This document shows positions 1-7,301 of a DNA stretch of 11,927 bases, in pieces. The stretch comes from an alpha proteobacterium 3107 (lineage in GTDB: Bacteria > Pseudomonadota > Alphaproteobacteria > Rhodobacterales > Rhodobacteraceae), in the NCBI GenBank assembly GCA_001483205.1, contig JPPB01000259.1:1-11927 (forward strand), written 5' to 3'. Position 1 is the stretch's first letter. Every line of letters starts with the position of its first letter. The notes under the pieces are model-generated. The model was not told where the DNA came from. It did not search any database and saw only the letters and a program-made list of their open reading frames with translations. The translations under genes were made by a program, and so were the position numbers.

Positions 1-13
1 AATCTACAAGTAA
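1..13 (+). CDS. 3' end of an upstream gene, probably a sugar-binding protein (partial)
   Basis: In frame 2 the window opens with codons for Ile-Tyr-Lys followed by TAA at 11-13. Only three residues are visible, so the product cannot be read from sequence. The guess of a periplasmic solute-binding protein rests on gene order: MalF/MalG-type permeases usually follow the gene for their binding protein directly, and a lysine-rich C-terminus is common in that family. It could equally be a chance stop in non-coding DNA, or the end of another transporter subunit. Confidence 0.3.
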
Positions 14-25
14 CCGATGATCCAG

Positions 26-47
26 GCGACCAGCCTTGGCCGGTCGT
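26..47 (+). promoter_or_regulatory. Hairpin in the spacer before the first permease
   Basis: Bases 26-35 pair with 38-47 as a long imperfect stem: one G-T wobble at the base, one A-C mismatch, otherwise Watson-Crick. The tip must open slightly because only TT separates the arms. No T-run follows, so it is not a standard Rho-independent terminator. It lies just after the upstream stop codon and next to a second hairpin. Confidence 0.4.
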
Positions 48-65
48 CGCGCAAACCAAACCCTA

Positions 66-94
66 CCGGCCGCCGCCATGGGCGCGGTGGCCGG
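66..94 (+). promoter_or_regulatory. Strong GC-rich hairpin before the first permease
   Basis: CCGGCCGCCGC (66-76) pairs with GCGGTGGCCGG (84-94) over 11 positions, with a single G-U wobble and a 7-base loop (77-83). There is no T-tract after it. In malEFG-type operons, stem-loops between the binding-protein gene and the first permease gene protect the upstream mRNA and lower downstream expression, so the binding protein is made in excess. A similar role here is inferred from position. Confidence 0.5.
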
Positions 95-129
95 GCGATG
101 TTCCCGGCATATTCGGAAGGGGCCCCGTT

Positions 130-1047
130 ATGAGCCTTGCCGACATGCAAATTCGCCCCCGGTCCTGGTGGCGCGAAAACCAGCAGACACTGACGCCATA
201 CGTGTTTCTGATTCCGGGTGTCATTTTCTTTCTGGTCTACGTGATTGTCCCTGTTTTCGAGAGTTTTCGGCTCTCGGGTTTTGAATGGGACGGTCTGGGG
301 CAGAAAGAATGGATCGGCCTTGCCAACTACCGGGAACTGTTTGACGATGACGCTTTCTATACGTCGCTCAAAAACAATGTCATCTGGCTTTTGCTTTACA
401 TGCTGGCAGTGCCTGCCGGTCTGTTCATCGCGATCTTTCTCAACCAGACTGTCTTTGGCATTCGCGCCTACAAGTCTTTGTTCTTCTTTCCCTTCGTTAT
501 CAGTCAGGTGGTTGTTGGCCTGATTTTCGCCTGGTTCTACGCGCCGAATTTCGGCCTGTTCTACATCCTGGTCGAAAAGCTGACCGGTTCGGGCGTTGCG
601 CTGCTTGCCGACCCCGACCTTGTGACATACGGCATCATTGCCGCCGGTCTGTGGCCCCAGATCGCCTATTGCATGATCCTGTTCCTCACCGGGCTTAACG
701 CGGTGGATTCAGAGCAGATCGAGGCCGCCCGGCTCGACGCCGCGAAAGGCTGGAAGATGCTGTGGTATGTAGTTCTTCCCCAACTCAGGCCCGCCACCTT
801 CATGGCCGTGGTCGTCACCGTCATCGGGGCGCTGCGCAGCTTTGACCTCGTTTCGATTATGACCGACGGCGGGCCGTTCGGCTCATCCCGGGTGCTGAGC
901 TTTTACATGTATGAGCAGGCCCTGTCCGAATACGGCTATCGCATGGGCTATGGTGCGTCGATCGCGGTGATCCTGTTCCTGATTATGATGGTGTTCATCT
1001 CCGGCTTTATCTGGAAGATGGTCGCCGATGAACGCGAGGGGAACTGA
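130..1047 (+). CDS. ABC sugar transporter permease, MalF/UgpA type
   Basis: This 305-residue integral membrane protein forms one half of the inner-membrane channel of a carbohydrate ABC importer. Hydrophobic segments lie at about residues 23-43, 84-104, 115-138, 166-188, 222-240 and 276-297, the six-helix plan of the family. The cytoplasmic EAA loop that docks the ATPase begins at Glu198-Ala199-Ala200 and ends at Leu216-Pro217; the usual glycine is Ala204. The N-terminal stretch contains TPYVFLIPGVIFF, typical of MalF-like sugar permeases. ATG 130 is the first start available in this frame within the window and has GGAAGGGG at 115-122, seven bases upstream. It ends one base before the second permease. 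Neighbouring galactosidases and Leloir genes suggest a galactoside substrate; the permease sequence alone does not name the sugar. Confidence 0.93.
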   Translation: MSLADMQIRPRSWWRENQQTLTPYVFLIPGVIFFLVYVIVPVFESFRLSGFEWDGLGQKEWIGLANYRELFDDDAFYTSLKNNVIWLLLYMLAVPAGLFIAIFLNQTVFGIRAYKSLFFFPFVISQVVVGLIFAWFYAPNFGLFYILVEKLTGSGVALLADPDLVTYGIIAAGLWPQIAYCMILFLTGLNAVDSEQIEAARLDAAKGWKMLWYVVLPQLRPATFMAVVVTVIGALRSFDLVSIMTDGGPFGSSRVLSFYMYEQALSEYGYRMGYGASIAVILFLIMMVFISGFIWKMVADEREGN

Positions 1048-1048
1048 C

Positions 1049-1894
1049 ATGTTTCCGCGTCCCGTCGCACAGCGCTCGCGCGTCGTCCGTATCGTCTATC
1101 AGCTTGCCCTGCCGGTTGCGCTTTTCCTCTGGCTTCTGCCGCTCATCGGTGTTGCCGTCACGTCTCTGAAACCTGCTTCCGACCTTGCTGCGGGCAACTA
1201 TTTCGGCCCGCCAAGCCATCTGGCGTTTTCCAACTATGCGGATGTGTTCACGGGGTCACCTATTGGTCAATACATCTGGAATTCGTTCAAGGTCACCATT
1301 CCCACCGTGGTCGGCACTCTGATCCTGTCATCCCTGACCGGCTTTGCGCTGGGAATCTACAGGTTCCGGGGTAATATCCTCATCTTTTTCATGTTTGTCG
1401 CCGGAAACTTCGTGCCGTTCCAGATTCTGATGGTTCCGGTGCGCGACATGACGGTGAACCTCGGGCTTTACAACTCCACCCTGGGTCTGGTGTTGTTTCA
1501 TATCGCCTTTCAGACCGGGTTTTGCACTCTGTTCATGCGCAACTTCATCCGGGCGCTTCCCCGCGAACTGATCGAGGCGGCACGGGTCGAAGGGGTAAGC
1601 GAGTTTCGTATCTTCCGGTATGTGGTCATTCCGCTCATGCGGCCCGCCATCGCCGCGCTTTCGGTGCTCGTCTTCACCTTCATCTGGAATGATTACTTCT
1701 GGGCCACTGTTCTGACCACTTCGTCCGCCACCCAGCCCGTCACAGCAGGGCTCTACTCTCTCAACGGCCAGTGGATCGCCCAGTGGCAACTGGTTTCGGC
1801 GGGGGCTATTGTCGCCGCAATGCCGCCGGTGCTGATGTTTTTCCTGATGCAGCGCCACTTCATCGCCGGGCTTACCCTCGGGGCGGTGAAATGA
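1049..1894 (+). CDS. ABC sugar transporter permease, MalG/UgpE type
   Basis: This 281-residue protein is the partner permease that pairs with the preceding MalF-type subunit. Six hydrophobic segments are visible, the first at about residues 16-37 and followed by the family's TSLKP motif (38-42). The EAA loop runs from Glu176-Ala177-Ala178 through Gly182 to Ile194-Pro195 and fits the consensus, with Ile-Pro for Leu-Pro. The C-terminus QRHFIAGLTLGAVK is the classic end of MalG-like permeases. I start it at ATG 1049 rather than at an upstream in-frame codon (1028): 1049 is one base after the previous stop and has GAGGGGA at 1036-1042. Its TGA overlaps the ATG of the alpha-galactosidase gene in an ATGA junction, so translational coupling is likely. 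No ATPase gene follows. Confidence 0.94.
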   Translation: MFPRPVAQRSRVVRIVYQLALPVALFLWLLPLIGVAVTSLKPASDLAAGNYFGPPSHLAFSNYADVFTGSPIGQYIWNSFKVTIPTVVGTLILSSLTGFALGIYRFRGNILIFFMFVAGNFVPFQILMVPVRDMTVNLGLYNSTLGLVLFHIAFQTGFCTLFMRNFIRALPRELIEAARVEGVSEFRIFRYVVIPLMRPAIAALSVLVFTFIWNDYFWATVLTTSSATQPVTAGLYSLNGQWIAQWQLVSAGAIVAAMPPVLMFFLMQRHFIAGLTLGAVK

Positions 1895-3975
1895 TCCGCA
1901 CCTGGCGTCTGGATGACAGTCGCCAGACGCTGGTCCTGGGCACCAGGCGCGGGTCTCTGGCCGAGGTGATCTACTGGGGCGCGCGCCTGCCGGATGACGA
2001 GGATATTGATGCGCTCTATCCGGCCCATGCGATTGACGTGACCGGGGGGATGCTCGACCGCAACCCAAGTCTTTCCATCTGCCCCGAGGCGGCCCGGACA
2101 TTCCCCGGTCAGCCGGGGCTTGTCATCCATCATGCCGATGGTGCGCCGATGCTGCCAAAATTCCGCTTCAGGACGGCAGAGCAGGACGAAGGGCGGCTTG
2201 TGCTCACATTCCGCGATACGACCGGTATGCTGACCTATACCGCCACTTTTTCCATCGACGGACACGCCCGTGTTATCGAGGCCCACGCCCGGCTTGAGTG
2301 CGCCGAACCCATGCGTCTGCACTGGCTGGCCGCGCCCGTCCTTCCGGCCCCCCAGCTTTCTGACGAGGTGATTGATTTCTCCGGGCGCTGGTGCGGCGAG
2401 TTCCGAATGAACCGCACCCCCTGGTCGCCCGGCATCCGCTGCCGCGAGAACCGCACCGGGCGCACGGGGCATGAGCATTTCCCCGGATTGATCATCCCCG
2501 GACGCGGAACGACCAACACGCAGGGCGACGCATGGGCCTTTCACTACGGTTGGTCGGGCGGCCATAAGATGCTGGCCGAAGAGTTGCCCGACGGACGCAG
2601 GCAAATCCAGTTCGGTCATGCCGCCGGGACAGAGACACAGGTGCAGACCACCTTTGAAACCGCGCCGCTTTATGTCGTGTTTTCGGATGATGGGATAAGC
2701 GGCTGCGCCGCCGCCTTTCAGCGTTGCCTGCGCGACCGGATTGTAACCTGGCCAAAGCCCGAAGCGCCGCGTCCGGTGCACTATAACTGTTGGGAGGCGG
2801 TTTATTTCGACCACAACCTGCCCGACCTCAAAGACATCGCCACCCGCGCCGCCGCACTGGGGGCAGAGCGCTTTGTGCTTGACGATGGCTGGTTCAGGGG
2901 CCGCGACGATGATGCCTCTGCGCTTGGCGACTGGGTGATCGATAGCCGCAAACATCCCGGCGGGCTGATGCCACTGATCACCCATGTGCGCGGGCTTGGC
3001 ATGAGTTTCGGCCTGTGGTTTGAGCCGGAAATGGCGACGCCTGACAGCGACCTTCTGCGCGCCCGTCCCGATTGGGCGCTGGGTGATGCGGATCAAACTC
3101 TGGGCCGGGGCCAGATGACGCTCGACATGGCGCGGGAAGACGTGCGCGCCCATCTTTACGACCGTATCGCCGCGATCCTGTCGGAAAACGCCATCGATTA
3201 TATCAAATGGGACCACAATCGCGTATTGCCGGTACCTGACGCGGCCCAGACACGCGGCTCATACGCACTTATCGACCGGCTGCGCGCCGCCTTCCCGCAT
3301 GTGGAGATCGAAAGCTGTGCCTCGGGCGGCGGGCGTATTGATTTCGGTATCCTGAGCCGCGCGCATCGGGTCTGGCTGTCGGATTCAAATGATGCACTTG
3401 AACGGCTGAGGATTCAGCATAACGCGGCGATCTTTCTGCCCGGTGCGGTGACCGGCTCTCATGTCGGCCCGCGCAAGAGCCACACATCGGGCCGGATGTC
3501 CGACATCCGCTTTCGCGCCTGGGTTGCCGCGCAGCGCCATATGGGTTTCGAGATGGACCCGCGCGAGCTTACGGATGAAGAAGCGCAGGCGCTGACCGGG
3601 GTGACCGCCTGGTGGAAAGCTAATCGCAACTGGATGTGCAGGGCGGATATTCTGCGTCTTGACAGCCCCGATGCCAACATCATTGCAGAGCAGCAGTTGG
3701 CCGAAGACGGTGGTCGCTTTGTCGTCTTTGCCGGTCAGGCCGGGACTTTGCGCCAGATCGCACCGCGTCCGCTTCGGCTGACCCGGCTGTGCCTGGGGGC
3801 GATGTATCGCATTGATCTCGTAAACCGCGGCGATGTTTCCCGCCTGTCGCGCGGGCGGCCACTGCTGAAAACCGGGGCGGCCACCTTGTCCGGGCAATAT
3901 CTGATGAACCATGGCCTGATCCTGCCATGGGCGTTCCCGGAAACCATGTGGGTCGTCGAAGGAACCCGGTTGTGA
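1891..3975 (+). CDS. GH36 alpha-galactosidase, cytosolic
   Basis: This 694-residue enzyme should hydrolyse terminal alpha-linked galactose from oligosaccharides or glycosides such as melibiose or raffinose. About 700 residues is the usual length for bacterial GH36 alpha-galactosidases. An N-terminal beta-sandwich (about 1-290) precedes the TIM barrel (about 300-610) and a short C-terminal beta domain. Family landmarks are LDDGWF (Asp331-Asp332), LWFEPEM (375-381), IKWDHNR with nucleophile Asp441, ESCASGGGR (474-482) and WLSDSND with the expected acid/base Asp498. No signal peptide is present, so it acts in the cytosol after import. The start at 1891 overlaps the previous stop by 4 bases; upstream in-frame starts would extend into the permease gene. 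Aglycone preference cannot be read here. Plant-like GH27 is unlikely given the length and the KWDxN motif. Confidence 0.95.
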   Translation: MIRTWRLDDSRQTLVLGTRRGSLAEVIYWGARLPDDEDIDALYPAHAIDVTGGMLDRNPSLSICPEAARTFPGQPGLVIHHADGAPMLPKFRFRTAEQDEGRLVLTFRDTTGMLTYTATFSIDGHARVIEAHARLECAEPMRLHWLAAPVLPAPQLSDEVIDFSGRWCGEFRMNRTPWSPGIRCRENRTGRTGHEHFPGLIIPGRGTTNTQGDAWAFHYGWSGGHKMLAEELPDGRRQIQFGHAAGTETQVQTTFETAPLYVVFSDDGISGCAAAFQRCLRDRIVTWPKPEAPRPVHYNCWEAVYFDHNLPDLKDIATRAAALGAERFVLDDGWFRGRDDDASALGDWVIDSRKHPGGLMPLITHVRGLGMSFGLWFEPEMATPDSDLLRARPDWALGDADQTLGRGQMTLDMAREDVRAHLYDRIAAILSENAIDYIKWDHNRVLPVPDAAQTRGSYALIDRLRAAFPHVEIESCASGGGRIDFGILSRAHRVWLSDSNDALERLRIQHNAAIFLPGAVTGSHVGPRKSHTSGRMSDIRFRAWVAAQRHMGFEMDPRELTDEEAQALTGVTAWWKANRNWMCRADILRLDSPDANIIAEQQLAEDGGRFVVFAGQAGTLRQIAPRPLRLTRLCLGAMYRIDLVNRGDVSRLSRGRPLLKTGAATLSGQYLMNHGLILPWAFPETMWVVEGTRL

Positions 3976-3980
3976 GCACG

Positions 3981-4000
3981 CATGGTAAGCAGATAAGACA
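3981..4000 (+). repeat. Spacer motif, copy 1 (before galE)
   Basis: CATGGTAAGCAGATAAGACA lies just after the alpha-galactosidase stop codon. A closely related block occurs at 7266-7287 in the galK to GH42 spacer, differing by one substitution and two single-base insertions. Both spacers also carry CACGCAT right after the stop codon (3977-3983 and 7241-7247). The block has no dyad symmetry of note. It may be a duplicated spacer or a shared regulatory or translation-enhancing sequence; the sequence does not decide. Confidence 0.5.
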
Positions 4001-4001
4001 G

Positions 4002-4050
4002 CCCTGCCGTGTCGTGCCCCGGCGCTGTTGGCAGGGTGCGATGCGGGGCA
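4002..4050 (+). promoter_or_regulatory. galE leader with two competing hairpins
   Basis: CCCTGCC (4002-4008) is complementary to GGCAGGG (4030-4036). TGCCCC (4015-4020), inside that loop, is complementary to GGGGCA (4045-4050), which abuts the galE ribosome binding site. The two stems interlock, so they form either alternative structures or a pseudoknot. Pairing of the second would partly bury the start region. This could tune the internal start of galE translation, but GC-rich DNA yields such matches by chance and there is no known riboswitch signature. Confidence 0.3.
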
Positions 4051-4063
4051 GGAGAGCATGGAA

Positions 4064-5068
4064 ATGAGCAAAAAGGTTCTGGTTTGCGGTGGTGCCGGGT
4101 ATATCGGCTCTCACATGGTGCGCCGCCTTGTTGAAAACGGCTTTGAGCCTGTTGTGCTCGATAACCTGTCACAAGGTCATGCGCCTGCCGTCGTATCGGG
4201 GGTTCCGCTGATCCGGGGCGATCTGCTTGATCCGGCGGCGCTGGATGCGCTTTTTGGGGCGCATGACTTCGGTGCGGTTTACCACTTTGCCGCTTTGATC
4301 GCCGTCAGTGAGTCAGTCACTGCGCCGGGTCTATACTATCGCAACAACGTGGCTGGCACGCTCAATCTTCTGGACGCGATGCGTCGGGCCGGTGTTGACC
4401 GGTTTGTATTCTCATCGACAGCCGCCGTTTACGGCAATCCGCAGACCGGGCTGCTTGCGGAATCGCATCCCAAACGCCCGATCACGCCCTATGGCCGGTC
4501 CAAACGGATGATGGAGCAGGTGCTTGCCGATTACGGGCGCGCCTTTGGTATCAGCTCGGTGAGCTTTCGCTATTTCAATGCCGCCGGTGCGGACCCGAGC
4601 GGTGAGGTTGGCGAGGCGCATGACCCGGAGACCCATCTGATCCCCGCCATTCTGCTCTCGGCGCTGGGCAACCACCCCGCGCTCGGCATTTTCGGAGATG
4701 ACTATGACACAAGCGACGGCACGTGTGTGCGGGATTATATCCATGTGAATGACATCGCTTCCGCGCATCTTGCTGCGTTGGACTGGATGGAGGCGAATGA
4801 TGGCCACCATGTCTTTAACCTGGGCAACGGCAAGGGTTTTTCCAATCTTGAAGTCCTTGAAGCGGCAAAGAAGGTGACGGGGATCGACATTCCCTATCGT
4901 ATCGGCCCGCGACGCGACGGCGATGCGGCAACGCTGGTGGCGGACAGTGAGCGGGCGAGGCGTCTGCTGGGCTGGAGACCGCAGGTGTCCGATATTGAGG
5001 CGATCATCGAAAGCGCTTGGGCCTGGCACCGCGCACCGAAATACGGCCCCTTTGCAGTGAACAGGTAG
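4064..5068 (+). CDS. galE: UDP-glucose 4-epimerase
   Basis: This 334-residue cytosolic NAD-dependent enzyme of the extended short-chain dehydrogenase family interconverts UDP-galactose and UDP-glucose, regenerating UDP-glucose for the GalT step. The Rossmann motif GGAGYIGSH is near the N-terminus. The catalytic residues are Thr119 (in FSSTAAVYG, aligned with Ser124 of the E. coli enzyme), Tyr143 and Lys147 (in YGRSK). [16 protein letters not shown] and the [12 protein letters not shown] segment are typical of GalE. Two close starts exist. I prefer ATG 4064, nine bases after AGGAG (4050-4054), over ATG 4058, which is only three bases away; a TTG at 4028 would add a non-conserved N-terminus. 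It follows an 88-base spacer and precedes galT by 13 bases. It may also supply UDP-galactose for polysaccharide synthesis. Confidence 0.97.
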   Translation: MSKKVLVCGGAGYIGSHMVRRLVENGFEPVVLDNLSQGHAPAVVSGVPLIRGDLLDPAALDALFGAHDFGAVYHFAALIAVSESVTAPGLYYRNNVAGTLNLLDAMRRAGVDRFVFSSTAAVYGNPQTGLLAESHPKRPITPYGRSKRMMEQVLADYGRAFGISSVSFRYFNAAGADPSGEVGEAHDPETHLIPAILLSALGNHPALGIFGDDYDTSDGTCVRDYIHVNDIASAHLAALDWMEANDGHHVFNLGNGKGFSNLEVLEAAKKVTGIDIPYRIGPRRDGDAATLVADSERARRLLGWRPQVSDIEAIIESAWAWHRAPKYGPFAVNR

Positions 5069-5081
5069 GGAGCCGCCCGCC

Positions 5082-6131
5082 ATGAAAGATTTCGATTCTG
5101 ATGCCCACCCGCACCGCCGTTACAACCCGCTGCGGGATGAATGGGTTCTGGTCTCGCCGCACCGGAACAGGCGGCCATGGCAGGGCCGGACCGAACAGAC
5201 CACCCCTGTGGCAAAGCCCGCCCATGATCCGGGCTGTTACCTCTGTGCTGGGAACAGCCGCGCGGGGGGCGTGACAAACCCCGACTATGAGGGGCCATAT
5301 GTTTTTGACAATGATTTCCCCGCCCTTCTTGCCGATACGCCGCCGGGAACGACCGCAAAAGACCCGTTGTTTCGCGCCGAAACCGTGTGTGGCGCGGCGC
5401 GGGTGATTTGCTTTTCTGAACGCCATGACCTGACCCTGCCGGAACTGCGGCCAGAGGCGATCCGCCGGGTTGTCGATGTCTGGGCCGAACAGCTTGAAGA
5501 GCTGGGCCGGTCTTACGAATGGGTCCAGATTTTTGAAAATAAAGGCGCAATGATGGGGTGTTCCAGCCCTCATCCCCATGGCCAGATCTGGGCCTCGGAT
5601 TTTCTGCCGAACGAGGCAGCGCGCGAAGATCGTTGTCAGGCGCGGCACCTGTCCGGGACTGGCGAGAACCTGCTGGTGAGTTATGCGGCGAAAGAGGCCG
5701 CCGATGGTGCGCGAACGGTGGTCGGGAATGCCCATTGGATTGCCGTTGTTCCCTTCTGGGCGGCATGGCCGTTCGAGACGCTGGTCTTGCCGCGCCGCCA
5801 CATCCTGCGGCTGACGGAGCTTTCGACGGAGGAGCGCGATGCGCTGGCTGGGCTGCTGAAGGCGCTCTGCACGGCCTATGACAATCTGTTTGAAACCGAA
5901 TTTCCCTACACGATGGGCTGGCACGGCGCGCCGATGAACGCGAAAGACAACCGCCACTGGCAGTTACACGCGCATTTTTACCCGCCGCTTTTGCGCTCGG
6001 CGACGGTGTGCAAGTTCATGGTCGGTTACGAAATGCTTGCCGAGGCTCAGCGCGACCTGACGCCCGAGATGGCGGCGGCGCGCCTGCGCGCTCTGCCCGC
6101 GCAGCACTACAAGGCACGGGGGGCAAGCTGA
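5082..6131 (+). CDS. galT: Galactose-1-phosphate uridylyltransferase
   Basis: This 349-residue enzyme exchanges galactose-1-phosphate with UDP-glucose to give UDP-galactose and glucose-1-phosphate, the middle step of the Leloir pathway. The active site [10 protein letters not shown] contains His164 and the uridylylated nucleophile His166. The zinc ligands expected from the E. coli enzyme fall at the same numbers: Cys52 and Cys55 (CYLC), His115 and His164. His281 (in WHGAP) and the [18 protein letters not shown] block correspond to its iron site and C-terminal domain. Length is almost identical to the E. coli protein (348). ATG 5082 lies nine bases after GGGAG at 5068-5072, which overlaps the galE stop codon. 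The gene ends two bases before galK. This is the class I, proteobacterial-type GalT, distinct from the Firmicutes type. Confidence 0.97.
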   Translation: MKDFDSDAHPHRRYNPLRDEWVLVSPHRNRRPWQGRTEQTTPVAKPAHDPGCYLCAGNSRAGGVTNPDYEGPYVFDNDFPALLADTPPGTTAKDPLFRAETVCGAARVICFSERHDLTLPELRPEAIRRVVDVWAEQLEELGRSYEWVQIFENKGAMMGCSSPHPHGQIWASDFLPNEAAREDRCQARHLSGTGENLLVSYAAKEAADGARTVVGNAHWIAVVPFWAAWPFETLVLPRRHILRLTELSTEERDALAGLLKALCTAYDNLFETEFPYTMGWHGAPMNAKDNRHWQLHAHFYPPLLRSATVCKFMVGYEMLAEAQRDLTPEMAAARLRALPAQHYKARGAS

Positions 6132-6133
6132 CC

Positions 6134-7240
6134 ATGCCAGCGGTCAGGGAATACCAGCGCGGGCTTTCGGCGTCCCGCGCCTTTGAAGACCGGTTCGGTG
6201 TCGCGCCGGAAACCGTTGCCTTTGCGCCGGGGCGGGTCAACCTGCTGGGCGAGCACACCGATTACAACGGCGGTTATGTGCTGCCGGTGCCGCTTGTGTT
6301 GGGGGTTGCTGTCGCCATCGGTCGGGGGGGTGCGCCCGGAACCGTGCATATGGCAAGCGACCAGTTCGACAAGGATGATATTCGCCGGATCGACGCGCCC
6401 GCCACCGGCGTCTGGAGCGACTATGTGCTTGGCAGTCTTGCCGCAATCGCCGCTTCCGAGATCGCCGGGGCGGGTGTGCGCCTGTTTGTGTCCGGCAACC
6501 TGCCGGTGGGGGCGGGGTTGTCAAGCTCGGCGGCGGTTGAGGTCTGCACCCTGCGCGCGGCTGCCGGGCTGTTCGGCAAGACCATTGATCCGGTTGCCCT
6601 GGCCATGCTCGCCCGGCATGTCGAGAATGACTACGCGGGCGTGCCCTGCGGGATCATGGACCAGTTTGCAATCTCGGCGGGCAACACCGGCGAAGCGCTG
6701 TTTCTCGATACCCGCACGCTTGAACACCGCCCGGTGCCGCTGCCTGCGGGTCACGGTTTCCTCGTGGTCCATTCCGGTGTCAGCCACAGGCTTGCGGACG
6801 ATGGCTATGCCGCGCGCGTGGCCGAATGCACTGCCGCCTGTGCCGCCCTTGGCGTCGGAATGCTGAGCGACCTGTCAGAAGCTAATCTTGAGCGCATCGC
6901 CGCGCTTGATGACCCGCTTGCGGGGCGCGCGCGGCATATCGTCACCGAGAACCGGCGTGTGCTTGAGGGGGTTGAAGCACTTGACCGGGGGGATGCGGCG
7001 CGTTTTGGTGCGCTCATGGTCGCCAGCCATATTTCGCAACGGGATGATTTCGAGGTTTCGATGCCCGAGGTCGATGCGCTGGTTGATGGCGCTCTGGCGG
7101 CGGGTGCGACCGGCGCCCGGCTGACCGGCGGCGGCTTTGGCGGGTCGGTCGTTGTGCTGGTCGCCGAAGATCGCGCGGCCATGCTGCGGGAGACGCTTGC
7201 CGGGGCATTTCCGGCATCCGGCATACTGGCAGAGACATGA
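6134..7240 (+). CDS. galK: Galactokinase
   Basis: This 368-residue GHMP-family kinase phosphorylates alpha-D-galactose with ATP to galactose-1-phosphate, the entry step of the Leloir pathway. All three GHMP motifs are present: the galactokinase signature GRVNLLGEHTDYNGG (33-47, including Arg34), the ATP-binding PVGAGLSSSAA (124-134) and LTGGGFGGS (330-338). The catalytic aspartate is Asp176 in GIMDQF. The protein is slightly shorter than the E. coli enzyme (382). ATG 6134 lies two bases after the galT stop and has a G-run at about 6117-6123. A longer in-frame extension into galT is open but would add a tail unlike the family. No mutarotase gene follows, so supply of the alpha anomer depends on spontaneous mutarotation or a gene elsewhere. 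Confidence 0.96.
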   Translation: MPAVREYQRGLSASRAFEDRFGVAPETVAFAPGRVNLLGEHTDYNGGYVLPVPLVLGVAVAIGRGGAPGTVHMASDQFDKDDIRRIDAPATGVWSDYVLGSLAAIAASEIAGAGVRLFVSGNLPVGAGLSSSAAVEVCTLRAAAGLFGKTIDPVALAMLARHVENDYAGVPCGIMDQFAISAGNTGEALFLDTRTLEHRPVPLPAGHGFLVVHSGVSHRLADDGYAARVAECTAACAALGVGMLSDLSEANLERIAALDDPLAGRARHIVTENRRVLEGVEALDRGDAARFGALMVASHISQRDDFEVSMPEVDALVDGALAAGATGARLTGGGFGGSVVVLVAEDRAAMLRETLAGAFPASGILAET

Positions 7241-7265
7241 CACGCATACCGGGTTTTCACACCGC

Positions 7266-7287
7266 CATGGTAAGGCAGGACAAGACA
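7266..7287 (+). repeat. Spacer motif, copy 2 (before the GH42 gene)
   Basis: This 22-base block in the 61-base galK to GH42 spacer begins CATGGTAAGGCAG and ends CAAGACA. It matches 3981-4000 apart from one substitution and two single-base insertions. In this spacer about 20 extra bases (7248-7267) separate the CACGCAT element from the GGTAAG part, compared with the copy before galE. The bases from 7271 to 7299 are purine-rich and almost free of T, which would leave the GH42 ribosome binding site unstructured. Confidence 0.5.
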
Positions 7288-7301
7288 AACGAGGCAAGAC
7301 C

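Noticed and set aside
36..284. Short forward open frame across the start of the first permease
   Set aside because: It overlaps the permease in another frame and the translation resembles no protein; the permease start at 130 has a good ribosome binding site.
1753..3216. Long reverse-strand open frame (487 codons) opposite the alpha-galactosidase gene
   Set aside because: It lies antisense to a well-supported GH36 gene, has no family motif, and long antisense frames are common in GC-rich DNA.
3970..3997. Promoter-like boxes TTGTGA and GATAAG before galE
   Set aside because: Each matches only 4 of 6 consensus bases, they overlap the end of the GH36 gene, and the operon layout does not need an internal promoter.
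4894..5957. Reverse-strand open frames of about 290 and 317 codons opposite galT
   Set aside because: They are antisense to galT, whose catalytic and metal residues are all present, and their translations are Arg/Pro-rich without recognisable domains.
7137..7301. N-terminal extension of the GH42 protein into galK
   Set aside because: The frame is open upstream, but the family begins at the GVCYYPEHWP region, and ATG 7302 has a well-placed GAGG; the extension would be galK read out of frame.
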